Shown: positions 38,410-46,979, counted from the first letter of the stretch. The stretch is 64,000 nucleotides of DNA from Streptomyces pluripotens (GCF_000802245.2 NZ_CP021080.1:992001-1056000); one strand, 5' to 3'. Notes: a model not told the origin generated them from the letters alone. Translations and numbers: made by a program.

Positions 38410-39228
38410 ATGCCAACTACAGACGTGAGCGTCCGCACCCTCGACGGTCTCCACCTCGCCGGCACCTTGGTTGAGTCAGGACAGCCAACATCCCGAGCCG
38501 TGGTGCTCGTGCATGGTGGTGGCGTCACCCGCGAAGAGGGCGGCTTCTTCACACGGCTGGCGGCTGGCCTGGCCGACGCGGGCGTTGCCTCGCTTCGCTT
38601 CGACCTCCGCGGCCATGGACAGAGCGAGGGTCGCCAGGAAGAACTCACCCTGTCGGCCATCCTGAACGACATCCGCGTCGTGCTGGCACATGCCCGCGAA
38701 GCAACCGGCGCTCAGGAGGTCACGCTGCTCGGTGCCAGCTTCGGCGGCGGCATCTGCGCGTACTACGCCGCGCAGCGCCCGGATGACGTCTCCCGTCTGG
38801 TGCTCTTCAACCCCCAGCTCGACTACAAGAAGCGGACTATCGACAGCCGGGCGTATTGGGAGAACGACTACCTCCAGGAGGAAGCCGCACAGCAGTTGGC
38901 GTCGGAGGGCTTCATCCAGTTCACGCCGACGCTCAAGCACGGGCGGCCCATCTTCAACGAGGTGTTTTGGCTGCGGCCCCATGAGGCGCTCGGCGGCGTC
39001 CAAGCCCCGACGCTTATCGTGCATGGTACGAAAGACACCTTCGTGCCCATCGAGTCGTCACGGGCCGCAGTCGAGCAGTTCGGCGGTCCCTGCAAGCTCG
39101 TCGAGATCGAGGGCTCTCAGCACGGCTTCGCCGTGCACGACGACCCGCAGTACCTCGACCCCCAGAGCCAGGAGTGGCAGGCGTTCGTCATCCGTACCGT
39201 GGCCGAGTGGGTAACGACGCCGCTGTGA
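38410..39228 (+). CDS. alpha/beta hydrolase
   Basis: The 272-residue product has the alpha/beta hydrolase fold. The oxyanion motif is VLVHGGGVTREEGGF, the nucleophile serine lies in LLGASFGGG near residue 117, the acid is in VHGTKDTFVP and the histidine in GSQHGF. Such enzymes are esterases or acyl hydrolases, and the substrate is unknown. The ATG at 38410 has no clear ribosome site, so the message may be leaderless. Confidence 0.88.
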   Translation: MPTTDVSVRTLDGLHLAGTLVESGQPTSRAVVLVHGGGVTREEGGFFTRLAAGLADAGVASLRFDLRGHGQSEGRQEELTLSAILNDIRVVLAHAREATGAQEVTLLGASFGGGICAYYAAQRPDDVSRLVLFNPQLDYKKRTIDSRAYWENDYLQEEAAQQLASEGFIQFTPTLKHGRPIFNEVFWLRPHEALGGVQAPTLIVHGTKDTFVPIESSRAAVEQFGGPCKLVEIEGSQHGFAVHDDPQYLDPQSQEWQAFVIRTVAEWVTTPL

Positions 39229-39231
39229 CCG

Positions 39232-40836
39232 TCAGGAGGCGCGAAGAGCCTCGCGGAAATCTCGTACCGCAGGCCGGCCGCTCCAGCGTCCCAAGGTGTG
39301 CAGCACTTCGGAGAGGACACGCAGGGTCCGCTCCGACTTCATGGTGTGGGCTACCTCGGCAGACTGTCGGCCGAGTTGGGCAGCTTCATCGGGTTCGCCG
39401 CAGAGCGCCACAGCAGCCGCCCGACGCGCATTGAAGAACCCCGTATCGCGCCGTGACAGCGTCCCCGCCCCGATCGCATCGCCGAACAGTTCCACCGCGA
39501 GACTGGGCTTCCCGGCCTCGGTGAAAGTAATGGCGTTGCGGAGCATGAGGGTGTCCTCGGTGAAGTACGCGCCGAGCGTCGGGGCGTCGTCGTCCGGCAC
39601 GGCGGTCAACAGTCCGTGTGCCTCGTCGAGCTTCTGCTTGACGGCGTCCAGCGGTTCACCGGTCATGGCCAGACCGAGGGCTTCTTGCTGCGTGACCTCG
39701 GCTCTTACCCGCGCCGGCAGGCACCACCGATCGTGGCTCCCTGCCTGGGCCAGGGTGAGCACCCGCAAGGCGTCGCGTTCGTCGTAGGCCATCTGCGACT
39801 TCTTGAGTAGGACGTACCCCTGCATGGCAGCATCGTCGGCTTCTTGTGCCCACTCCATGGCGCGGTCGTACCAGAAGCCAGCCTGACCGGGCTGGTGAAG
39901 ATCACGCCACAACCAGCCTGCGAACTCCGCTCCGTCGGCCCCGACGGAAAGCAGCTCGCGGCGGCTTTTTGGCTTCACATCCCGGGCATGTTGCTCGATC
40001 GCCCCCAGCAGTCCGAGCACCACCGGCAGGGTCTTCTTTGGGCCGAGGCTGCCGTCGTCACGCTTGGCGTAGTCGAGCTGCGTGCGGAAGTAGTCGACGA
40101 CAGGGCCGCCCTGGTAGCGGCGGGAATCTTCCAGAGCGGTCGCGACGCGCTGAAGTTCTTCCAGGCCACAACCCGGCAGGGCGGCAGCGGCAATGCCGCT
40201 GAGGAGCGTTCGGCGGTGGAGCGGACTCATGGCCTCGTATTCCGTGGCGGTGGTGCTGTCGGCCGGGAGTGCCGACAGGCTGCCGAGGCCGCTCGTCGCC
40301 AGCGTTTCCGCATCGACCGGTACGAAGACGGGTTGTCCGTTGACCATGACCGGAAGCAGCGCCGAGCCCCGGGTCTCGGGTGGTTCCTCGGGCCTCTGGT
40401 GGTCGCTTTCTTGCCGCGGATTGGCAGGAGCGGCGAACTGATGTCCGCTGCCTGGCAGCTTGAACCACAGTAAGTCGGCCGGGATCTTCAGGCTATGCGC
40501 CCATTGCATGAGCTTCGAGAGGTCTTGCGGGGCCGATCCGTTCTCGATCCGGCTGAGCTGGGCCTGGGTCACGCCGAGCCAGTCGGCGACGGCTCCTTGC
40601 GACAGCGCTCGTCCGTGATGCGGATGGGTGCGGTAGGCGTAGAGCACTTGGCCGAAGTGCCAACTCTCCAGGGCCTCACACATCCGGGGGTGCTCCCAGA
40701 ACTCGGCGGGGAGAACGGGCGGTTGGCCGGCTGACTGGCGCTCCTGGCGGACGCAGGCCCCGCAGCGATCTCCGGCGTTGTCCCTGGCCAGCCGCGTACC
40801 GCACTGGCAGTAGCGGACCGCTTGCTGTGGTGCCAT
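39232..40836 (-). CDS. XRE-type regulator with zinc-ribbon and TPR-like region
   Basis: The 534-residue product starts with a small Cys cluster (YCQCG and CGACVRQ) and a helix-turn-helix at about residues 73-115 (LSQGAVADWLGVTQAQLSRIENG). After a Pro-rich linker comes an alpha-helical repeat region to the end. This layout matches Streptomyces XRE/TPR regulators of the NsdA-like type. It converges on the hydrolase gene and is divergent from the resolvase-like gene across an inverted repeat. Confidence 0.8.
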   Translation of the reverse strand: MAPQQAVRYCQCGTRLARDNAGDRCGACVRQERQSAGQPPVLPAEFWEHPRMCEALESWHFGQVLYAYRTHPHHGRALSQGAVADWLGVTQAQLSRIENGSAPQDLSKLMQWAHSLKIPADLLWFKLPGSGHQFAAPANPRQESDHQRPEEPPETRGSALLPVMVNGQPVFVPVDAETLATSGLGSLSALPADSTTATEYEAMSPLHRRTLLSGIAAAALPGCGLEELQRVATALEDSRRYQGGPVVDYFRTQLDYAKRDDGSLGPKKTLPVVLGLLGAIEQHARDVKPKSRRELLSVGADGAEFAGWLWRDLHQPGQAGFWYDRAMEWAQEADDAAMQGYVLLKKSQMAYDERDALRVLTLAQAGSHDRWCLPARVRAEVTQQEALGLAMTGEPLDAVKQKLDEAHGLLTAVPDDDAPTLGAYFTEDTLMLRNAITFTEAGKPSLAVELFGDAIGAGTLSRRDTGFFNARRAAAVALCGEPDEAAQLGRQSAEVAHTMKSERTLRVLSEVLHTLGRWSGRPAVRDFREALRAS

Positions 40837-40882
40837 ATTGCCGCCGCTCCCGCCCTTGGTGCCCTCTGGCCATGCCTACCCA

Positions 40883-40934
40883 GCGTATTGCCACATACGG
40901 CCCCCGGGGGCAATACGCGGGACGTATATGTCCC
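40883..40934. promoter_or_regulatory. inverted repeats in the divergent region
   Basis: gcgtattgcc at 40883-40892 is inverted as ggcaatacgc at 40909-40918. Directly after it, gggac and gtccc (40919-40934) flank gtatat. These may be operators for the XRE/TPR regulator at 40836. Confidence 0.5.
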
Positions 40935-41031
40935 CATGCGCGGCCGTAGTTGGCCCGCCAACTGACCCCCACCAGGCTCGGGAGGCCCCGTTTACCCCCC
41001 AGCCGACACGGGGCGGCAAGGAGCCGACGCG

Positions 41032-41391
41032 ATGCCCCCAACACCCCGACTGGCCTACGGCTACCTCCGCGTGCTGCCAGGGCTCGGGATAGACGACGTG
41101 CTGCGTCTCCACCGTGACCTGGTGGCCTTCGCCGAGGCCCGAGGCTTTGTGCTCGCCGACGTGTTCATCGAGGCCCAGTGGCAGCAACTCAAGGCGTGGC
41201 ACGAGGTCGTGGTCCACTGCCACACGAGGAACGTACGCCACGTCGTCATGCCCTCGCCCGAACACCTGCACACGATCCCCGTCTTGGCCGAGCTCATGAA
41301 GGACGATGTCGAGCGGGAGATTGGTGGCACGCTGTGGCTCGCCGCGTCGCTCGAAACGACCGCCGCTCCCGAGCAGGAGGCACGGCCGTGA
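41032..41391 (+). CDS. small protein resembling a degenerate resolvase domain
   Basis: The 119-residue product starts with LAYGYLRVLPG, close to the YGYLRVS start of serine recombinase catalytic domains, but the catalytic serine is replaced by leucine. Later segments (VAFAEARGFVLADVFIE, HVVMPSPEHL) also follow that fold. It probably has no recombinase activity. AAGGAG precedes the ATG. Its stop overlaps the GTG of the next gene, so the two are coupled. Confidence 0.65.
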   Translation: MPPTPRLAYGYLRVLPGLGIDDVLRLHRDLVAFAEARGFVLADVFIEAQWQQLKAWHEVVVHCHTRNVRHVVMPSPEHLHTIPVLAELMKDDVEREIGGTLWLAASLETTAAPEQEARP

Positions 41392-41804
41392 ACGCCACCC
41401 CCTACACCAGCGAGCTGGAGCTTGCCGCCCAGGCCGACGCCGTTCGCTGGGGTCGTCGCCACACACGAGATGTCTTGTCCGCCTGGCGCTTGCCCGACGA
41501 CCGCATTGACGATGCCCAGTTGGCGGTCTCGGAGTTGGTCACCAACGCCGTGCGCTGCGTCGGCAACGCGTCGCTCGACGCCGTACCTCCTCGCATTCGG
41601 CTGACGCTGCACAAGGAGCCACACCGGCTCCTGATCTGGGTGGCCGACCCTGACCCCCGGCCGCCCGTTCTCAACGCCTCGCCTGCGGCTGGCGCTGAGA
41701 ACGGCCGAGGGCTGCTCATCTTGGAACGGATCACGAAAGAGTGGAGCTACTACTTTGTGCCGACCGGCGGCAAGGTGGTGTGGTGCTCGATTGGGCTGGG
41801 GTGA
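41388..41804 (+). CDS. ATP-binding protein, anti-sigma factor (RsbW-like) type
   Basis: The 138-residue product is a HATPase_c domain of the RsbW/SpoIIAB class common in Streptomyces. The N-box is LAVSELVTNAVRC, the G1 region is LLIWVADPDPRPP and the G2 region is GRGLLILERI. AGGAGG lies upstream of the overlapping GTG start. Proteins of this class bind sigma factors or anti-anti-sigma partners; the target here is unknown. Confidence 0.85.
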   Translation: MNATPYTSELELAAQADAVRWGRRHTRDVLSAWRLPDDRIDDAQLAVSELVTNAVRCVGNASLDAVPPRIRLTLHKEPHRLLIWVADPDPRPPVLNASPAAGAENGRGLLILERITKEWSYYFVPTGGKVVWCSIGLG

Positions 41805-41863
41805 ACGGGCCACCGCGTACGCGCCGGCCCTTGTCTTGATGACGGGGGCCGGGTTCGTTCGTG

Positions 41864-43072
41864 CTACGAACCGCTCGGTACTACTACGTGGTCCAACGGT
41901 GGCATAAAGATGGAAATGACTTGGTCAGCTACAACAGAAGTGTGTCCATCTGAGGATCGGTAGAGTTTTCCTGAGCCACAGTAGCTAGCATTAGTATTGC
42001 TCGCCGCGCAGTGGTGCTGGATAAGGGAAATTCTTGTTGCGTGGTTCAATTGGCGCACCATCATCTCAGTGCTGGTACCTTCCTTGACCCATCGGGTGCC
42101 ATCCAAACGCCACAGACTTGCAGGCATCACCGTCATATACGGGTTGCCAGAGCTTTGCTTCTTGCAGGTCCACGAGGTAACCGTTGCCCTGAGATGACCA
42201 TCTAGGCCCCACCACATATCTGAGGCTGAAAAACCGTTGCGGGAACCGGCGACGTAGCCAGGTGGGTAGGCGGCGGAGAAATCGGTCTCGACCATTTCGA
42301 ATGTCTTCGGATCGAAGATGGAGACACGAGAGGTGTTGGTGCAAATCCCCGGATTTTCGTCGGCTTTCAGAGCGATTTGGGCCGATCCATAGGCGGTGTG
42401 CTCGGCGGATGCCGCAAAAATATGAGAAAGACTGAAAGTTCCCCAGGTGAAAATGTCCGAGCCGTCCGCACCGAGCAGATACAGCTTCTCTTGGTCGTGT
42501 AGCTGCGTTTGTGTTGGGTCAGTTGCGTTGATAAGCACTCGACCCGAGGTAGCGCCAAGGATCTGATTGAACTGTGCTGGAAGTAGAGAGCTTGAGTCCA
42601 CCGGGATAGCAGTACTCGGCGCATCGAGGTTGAAGCGCATGAGTGTATCGCCGAGGGCGATTATTTCGTTCGCGCCGATTGCGGCAAAACTAGTGCAGCC
42701 AGGACATGAGACATGACCTACAGCTCCAGTATGCGTGTTGACGAACTTGATCTCTTGCTTCTTTGGGTTGCTGTCTGGATCAAAGAGCAGATCTGCTAGA
42801 AAAGCAACGTAGTCACCAGTAGGCGTCCACACGACCTGGTCTTCATCTGGATTGGCTGCTGTGAACTTACGTGGAGCCCGAGCGACTACCTGTGTGCCTC
42901 GCATGAGAACAAAAGCGCTGTCCGTTATGTAAGCGTAGGCAGGTCCGTCCGAGACGGTGGTATTGCTGTGAGCTTTCGCTTTATGGGCTTGTTGGTAGAG
43001 TATAAATACGGCCACACCGAAAGTCGCAAACCACAACGGAATAAGCAGTAGTAAGAGTTTCCTCCACGACAT
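41864..43072 (-). CDS. membrane-anchored protein, possibly beta-propeller-like
   Basis: The 402-residue product has one N-terminal membrane helix (LLLLLIPLWFATFGVAVFIL) and a large extracytoplasmic part. That part is rich in short beta-strand-like segments (for example QVVWTPTGDYVAFLADL), which resemble propeller blades. Cysteines occur in pairs, as expected for an exported protein. The sequence is AT-richer than the chromosome. It lies 20 nt after the next gene on the same strand and is probably cotranscribed with it. Confidence 0.65.
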   Translation of the reverse strand: MSWRKLLLLLIPLWFATFGVAVFILYQQAHKAKAHSNTTVSDGPAYAYITDSAFVLMRGTQVVARAPRKFTAANPDEDQVVWTPTGDYVAFLADLLFDPDSNPKKQEIKFVNTHTGAVGHVSCPGCTSFAAIGANEIIALGDTLMRFNLDAPSTAIPVDSSSLLPAQFNQILGATSGRVLINATDPTQTQLHDQEKLYLLGADGSDIFTWGTFSLSHIFAASAEHTAYGSAQIALKADENPGICTNTSRVSIFDPKTFEMVETDFSAAYPPGYVAGSRNGFSASDMWWGLDGHLRATVTSWTCKKQSSGNPYMTVMPASLWRLDGTRWVKEGTSTEMMVRQLNHATRISLIQHHCAASNTNASYCGSGKLYRSSDGHTSVVADQVISIFMPPLDHVVVPSGS

Positions 43073-43092
43073 GTGCGCTTCCTCACTCCACT

Positions 43093-44511
43093 CTACTTAT
43101 GCTTATACGTTGCCGGGTCAACCTTCTGCCATTCGCTCAATCCGTAGTACGGGCCATTGATGTACGTTGCCTGATACCCCGAGAAAGGCGCTCCCTCGAT
43201 TCGGGGTTTGGCAAGCGCTGTGAGTTCGAACGGCTTGCCGTGGTCATCAATGGTCTCTGTGAACGCACCGGAAGTGGTTGCGACAAGCATCTCGAACCTG
43301 AACGAGCAATCGTGTAGTTTGGTGAATGCCCCGATGCTCAGAGTCACAGATTCTCCGCGGGCCAGTGTGATGTGACGGCCGACGAAATAGTTGCTCTTGT
43401 ACGGTGTGCCGGCTCCGGATTCAGGACTGAAAGCGACCTTCTGAGGAATCGGGTCGGGAACGTCGAGATTAAACGCCATCCCAATGTTATCGCCTTCTCC
43501 CTGGCTGGGAGACGAAAAAATAGTCCCTCGAAGGGGCGCTCGGCATGTCGAGTTGACCGACATCCCCTGGACCGTGACTTCGGCAGATTCATTCCCACGC
43601 AGCGTGACCGTGGTGAAAGCAAAACCTACCTGGGCGCTTTGGCGACCGGTATACCATGAGCGGAAGGCTGTCGAGTTCGAGTACACGTTCTTGTTGAAGT
43701 TAACCAGCCCGGTCGATGTCAAGCTGAGTTTGTCCGGCAGAACGAAACTCATATCTCCTGGCTCGTTGTTGGCCAGAGGGCTCACGCTCTCGATTTGCAC
43801 AGGGGGTGATGATGAGGGCGCAGGACGAGGTTCTGAGGTTGACTGAGCTTTATTACCCGTGCGCTGGCCGAAGCTGGTGGTGAGTGTTGCAATGCCGACT
43901 GCGCTCGCCACAACGACAAGAGTAATTGCCGACAGCACAAGTGGGCGGATCTTTCGCTTTTGAGGTTTGGGGGCAGGCTCCGGGGTGGGTGATGGCGGAA
44001 TTTCTTGCAGTACGTCAACGGGGGCTACAATATCGGTATACCTTGCAAGGAAGATATCGAGTTCTTCCTTGAGTATGGGCGCGGGTTTGGATAGACCGAA
44101 GCTCACAAGATCGGGAACGATATCGATCGAAAATTTCTTACGGTTGGCTTCGTAGCTCCCGTGAAGAGGCTTATAGTTTCGCGTTGCTTCGTGACGCTCT
44201 TTCAGGTCGAGCCCTGCGAGTCCCAATGATTCAAGCCCTGGGCCAACTAGGTTAAAGCTTACCCGGGCAACAATTTGCGCTTTCGGATCGGCGAGCCGAC
44301 TAACAAGTCGTTCAAGCTGGATGGCCATCTTGGCGCAAACGACGTCGGGGGTGTCGTCGACGCCAATATCCCAATAAGAACGGAGGGAGTAATAGTCCGG
44401 CTTTTCCTCGAATGCCTTGCGCAGAGGACGTCGAATACCACGTCCTTTTGGCAAGTCCCTCAGCACGTTTTCGAGACTGGCTTTTATCGGTTGACGCTCT
44501 TCCTGGTTCAC
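43093..44511 (-). CDS. single-pass membrane protein with cytoplasmic N-terminal domain
   Basis: The 472-residue product has a cytoplasmic N-terminal region of about 190 residues, with a helical segment of residues 1-100 resembling an effector-associated or adaptor domain. A Pro-rich stretch leads to a membrane helix at about 195-217, and an extracytoplasmic domain of 250 residues follows. No catalytic motif is visible. With the downstream propeller-like protein it may form a membrane complex; this is inference. Confidence 0.6.
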   Translation of the reverse strand: MNQEERQPIKASLENVLRDLPKGRGIRRPLRKAFEEKPDYYSLRSYWDIGVDDTPDVVCAKMAIQLERLVSRLADPKAQIVARVSFNLVGPGLESLGLAGLDLKERHEATRNYKPLHGSYEANRKKFSIDIVPDLVSFGLSKPAPILKEELDIFLARYTDIVAPVDVLQEIPPSPTPEPAPKPQKRKIRPLVLSAITLVVVASAVGIATLTTSFGQRTGNKAQSTSEPRPAPSSSPPVQIESVSPLANNEPGDMSFVLPDKLSLTSTGLVNFNKNVYSNSTAFRSWYTGRQSAQVGFAFTTVTLRGNESAEVTVQGMSVNSTCRAPLRGTIFSSPSQGEGDNIGMAFNLDVPDPIPQKVAFSPESGAGTPYKSNYFVGRHITLARGESVTLSIGAFTKLHDCSFRFEMLVATTSGAFTETIDDHGKPFELTALAKPRIEGAPFSGYQATYINGPYYGLSEWQKVDPATYKHK

Positions 44512-44592
44512 AGCCCCCGCCCCCCAATGCGCTCGTCCCTGGTCGAAGAGTATAGAGACAGATCGGCGATCTCATGGGGCAATCGAACTATT

Positions 44593-44633
44593 GCATATAT
44601 ATGCATAAAATGTTATAAATATCGCATATATGG
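44593..44633 (+). promoter_or_regulatory. AT-rich promoter with palindrome gcatatatatgc
   Basis: The 12-bp palindrome gcatatatatgc (44593-44604) and a partial copy gcatatatgg (44624-44633) flank a -10-like tataaa (44614-44619). The ATG at 44630 lies inside the second copy, so the message may be nearly leaderless and the palindrome an operator. Confidence 0.5.
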
Positions 44634-45388
44634 AACATCTGCACCAACCAACACCAGGCGAGAGCCCAGTTGTGCGCCTCCAGGTCACAGCCGAAGTTGT
44701 CACCGATCCGGAAACGGCTCTTGCCAAACAGTTAGAAATCGCCGAAGTCCTTAAGGCCATCGGTGGCGTGGCCGTCCGGTTCGAGGTAGCCACGGTACAA
44801 CTCGACGACATACCCGAAGTGGCTGAGCCAGCAACAACCGAAGCACCTGCCTCACTGGATGAGGTCGAACGACGATATCGGCTCGGGTTACCAATTAAAA
44901 GTGCACTCTTAGAATTTACTGACCGCGGCAAACGTTTCAGAGATGGCGCGTTCAAGAACAGTGGAGTCGTTAACCTCGCCGACGTACTTGTCGTCGGGAA
45001 GCGCCAAGCATCTAACCTGCGCGAGGTCGGCCCGGGCGCCATCCGCGACTTACAGCTCCTGATTGACCGGGCACTCCCGGGCACCTCATGGGATGAAGAC
45101 CCAAAAATCGAGACGGCCGTGCTTCTCTGCCCCAGCCTGAACGAAGTGACGTCGGCAGTCCTCGGCATCGACAGTCTTGATCATCTTCGCATTCAGGAAA
45201 TTTTAAAACTTGGGGTATCAGGGATCGAAAAGATACCCGGCTTTCTGAATCCCAACTGGGCTTATGTTAATGAAGTAAGCCGTATGGAGCCCGAGAAACG
45301 AGCTCCATACATCTATCAGCGGGCTCAAGCCTACGCCGCCAAATTTCTCGCCGAACAAGCCCGCCAGCGACGGCAGCGCAGCGAGTAG
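44630..45388 (+). CDS. unknown protein with a helix-hairpin-helix region like the RNA polymerase alpha C-terminal domain
   Basis: The 252-residue product has an N-terminal region of about 80 residues and then NLADVLVVGKRQASNLREVG followed by PGAIRDLQLLIDRAL (about residues 105-140). This resembles the helix-hairpin-helix of the RNA polymerase alpha C-terminal domain. A second similar helix pair occurs near residues 185-205. The assignment is weak. It is divergent from the membrane-protein pair and directly precedes the repeat-rich region at 45.48 kb. Confidence 0.5.
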   Translation: MEHLHQPTPGESPVVRLQVTAEVVTDPETALAKQLEIAEVLKAIGGVAVRFEVATVQLDDIPEVAEPATTEAPASLDEVERRYRLGLPIKSALLEFTDRGKRFRDGAFKNSGVVNLADVLVVGKRQASNLREVGPGAIRDLQLLIDRALPGTSWDEDPKIETAVLLCPSLNEVTSAVLGIDSLDHLRIQEILKLGVSGIEKIPGFLNPNWAYVNEVSRMEPEKRAPYIYQRAQAYAAKFLAEQARQRRQRSE

Positions 45389-45476
45389 AGCAGGGCACGC
45401 CCAAAGTTACTCACCACCTTCGAGGCCCGGCCGACCTGTGTTCGCGCACGTCGTCTTGGTCGTTCCTGCCGCCCTC

Positions 45477-45550
45477 CCAGTTTTTTACCAGTTCAGCTTC
45501 TGAGCTGGTGTTTTGTGCTGGGAAAAAACTGGTCACTGGTCAATAACTGG
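45477..45550. repeat. cluster of nested inverted and direct repeats, candidate origin
   Basis: ccagttttttaccag (45477-45491) is inverted with one mismatch as ctgggaaaaaactgg (45518-45532). Inside it a small hairpin cagct/agctg (45494-45507) occurs. Two direct copies of actggtc follow at 45529-45542, then aactgg at 45545-45550. The 318-base gene-free stretch 45389-45706 containing it precedes the mobility gene chain, so it is a candidate transfer or replication origin or a complex promoter. Confidence 0.55.
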
Positions 45551-45706
45551 GACAAGGGCTTTCACGCTCGACACCACTCTTCGCACTCTGCTCTGCTTCT
45601 CTCATCGCCACCAAGCGACAGCCCCCAAGGCACGCACACCAAACGTGAAGGCCCTGGGAATGGCTTGCATATTGAGAACTCAACAGAGTGAAAGGAGGTC
45701 TCGCCC

Positions 45707-45991
45707 TTGAGCGAGATCATGAGGCGCAATGCGCTTCCACCTACGTCGCGTAGGACACGACAGATTGTCGCTTCGGCTTCCGAAGCGACGCTTGCCGAAC
45801 AGGTCGCCATGCGAGCCGTATCGGCAACAGCCGAGTACGGCATGAGCGAGGTGCTGTTCCTCAAGCAGACACAAGCAGCGCTTGAGCAGCAGTGCCCGGA
45901 TGCAGCGGAAGCCCTGGCCCTGATTGCCAATTCCGCCGCGTTGTCCATCGCGCAGCAGGTGCGGCGCTTCGGTCAGCAGATGAGCGGATGA
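45707..45991 (+). CDS. first small gene of the mobility gene chain
   Basis: The 94-residue, mostly helical product has no recognisable motif. The start is a TTG at 45707 with a perfect AAAGGAGGT seven bases upstream. The next gene overlaps its stop by 4 nt. Similar small genes cluster next to transfer genes in actinomycete plasmids. Confidence 0.65.
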   Translation: MSEIMRRNALPPTSRRTRQIVASASEATLAEQVAMRAVSATAEYGMSEVLFLKQTQAALEQQCPDAAEALALIANSAALSIAQQVRRFGQQMSG

Positions 45992-46194
45992 CTGCCGCTC
46001 TGCTGCTCTTGGTCGGGGTGGTGGCCGGCTGGGTGCTCCGGTCGGTCGTCGCCGCCAAGCAATCCGCACGCCGTCAGTGGCGTGCGCATGCGCTCGGTCT
46101 GCGACAGCAACAAGTCATGAGCGACATAGCTGCACAGCGTCGTAGGTCTGAAGAACAGATGCGACGCATTGTCTACCTGAAAGGTGGTTCGTGA
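45988..46194 (+). CDS. small membrane protein
   Basis: The 68-residue product begins with the hydrophobic AALLLLVGVVAGWVL and continues with a basic Gln/Arg-rich helix. The ATG overlaps the preceding stop (ATGA). It is the second member of the overlapping chain. Confidence 0.65.
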   Translation: MTAALLLLVGVVAGWVLRSVVAAKQSARRQWRAHALGLRQQQVMSDIAAQRRRSEEQMRRIVYLKGGS

Positions 46195-46355
46195 AGCACG
46201 ACCTCATAGTTCCGGCAATCATCGCTGGGGCGTATGCCTTCGGGCGCATCCAGCAATGGACCCGGAACCGCAGCGACCGCAAGACCACCAAGGCCATTGA
46301 GCACATCCGAGATGTGCTCAACAAGTCCAACGACAAGAAGGGAAAGCCCGAGTGA
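46191..46355 (+). CDS. 54-residue protein of the mobility gene chain
   Basis: GTG at 46191 overlaps the previous stop (GTGA) and has GAAAGGTGG upstream. The product has a short hydrophobic start (LIVPAIIAGAYAF) and a basic, charged tail ending KKGKPE. No family is recognised. Confidence 0.6.
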   Translation: MKHDLIVPAIIAGAYAFGRIQQWTRNRSDRKTTKAIEHIRDVLNKSNDKKGKPE

Positions 46356-46570
46356 GCACCACAACGCACACAGCGGTTGCCATACCGCTGGGACTGCTGG
46401 AGTCCAAGACCATCACGGTTCTGGTGGACTCGTTTCAGGCGGCCTTTGTGGCCGCCTACGGCGAGGAGAAGCAGCGCAAGCAGATCGCCAAAGCACGGCT
46501 GCTGGCCACGCTGCGCGGCCTGGACGAGTTCCGACACAGCGAGCACGAGCGGGAGTACCGCCCGGCGTGA
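46352..46570 (+). CDS. 72-residue protein of the mobility gene chain
   Basis: The GTG at 46352 overlaps the previous stop by 4 nt. The product is mixed helical with a conserved-looking FQAAFVAAYGEEKQ segment and a charged C-terminus. Function unknown. Confidence 0.6.
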   Translation: MSTTTHTAVAIPLGLLESKTITVLVDSFQAAFVAAYGEEKQRKQIAKARLLATLRGLDEFRHSEHEREYRPA

Positions 46571-46752
46571 ACCGTGGTGGCCCGTTGGATGGATGGAGAC
46601 AGCGCTTTATTCAAGCGCTGTCTCTGTTCCTCATTGTCTCGATTTTGGCACGCTGGATATTCGATCTCCTCGCGCCAATGCTCCCACTGCTCATACCGGC
46701 GGCGATCGGACTGGGTATTTGGCGTCTGGTACGTCGGCGACGGCAATGGTAA
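46567..46752 (+). CDS. small membrane protein at the end of the overlapping chain
   Basis: The GTG at 46567 overlaps the previous stop (GTGA). The 61-residue product has two hydrophobic stretches (FIQALSLFLIVSILA and LAPMLPLLIPAAIGLGIW) and ends with the basic RLVRRRRQW. It resembles the small spread-type membrane proteins of actinomycete plasmids in size and layout only. Confidence 0.62.
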   Translation: MNRGGPLDGWRQRFIQALSLFLIVSILARWIFDLLAPMLPLLIPAAIGLGIWRLVRRRRQW

Positions 46753-46776
46753 GTCGGGCAGGTCCGAGGTGTCGTT

Positions 46777-46890
46777 GTGAATAACACTCCGACTTTCTCG
46801 CTGCCCGACCCGCGCGCAAAACGAGCGCTTCAACAGGCTTGGCTGACCGTTTACTCGATCGAACCTTCGCTCGAATGCTCGACCGAGTAA
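46777..46890 (+). CDS. possible 37-residue protein
   Basis: GTG at 46777 is preceded by GAGGT at six bases. The frame encodes a polar peptide (NNTPTFSLPDPRAKRALQQA at the start) and ends with TAA at 46888-46890. It fits the series of tiny genes but overlaps nothing that supports it; it could be chance. Confidence 0.35.
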   Translation: MNNTPTFSLPDPRAKRALQQAWLTVYSIEPSLECSTE

Positions 46891-46979
46891 AGGATTTTCA
46901 AGATCATCTCCATGCCCTAAATGTATACATAACTCCGGGGGCAACCTGCCATCTGGAGCGAAAAAAGAAAGGAGAGCAT

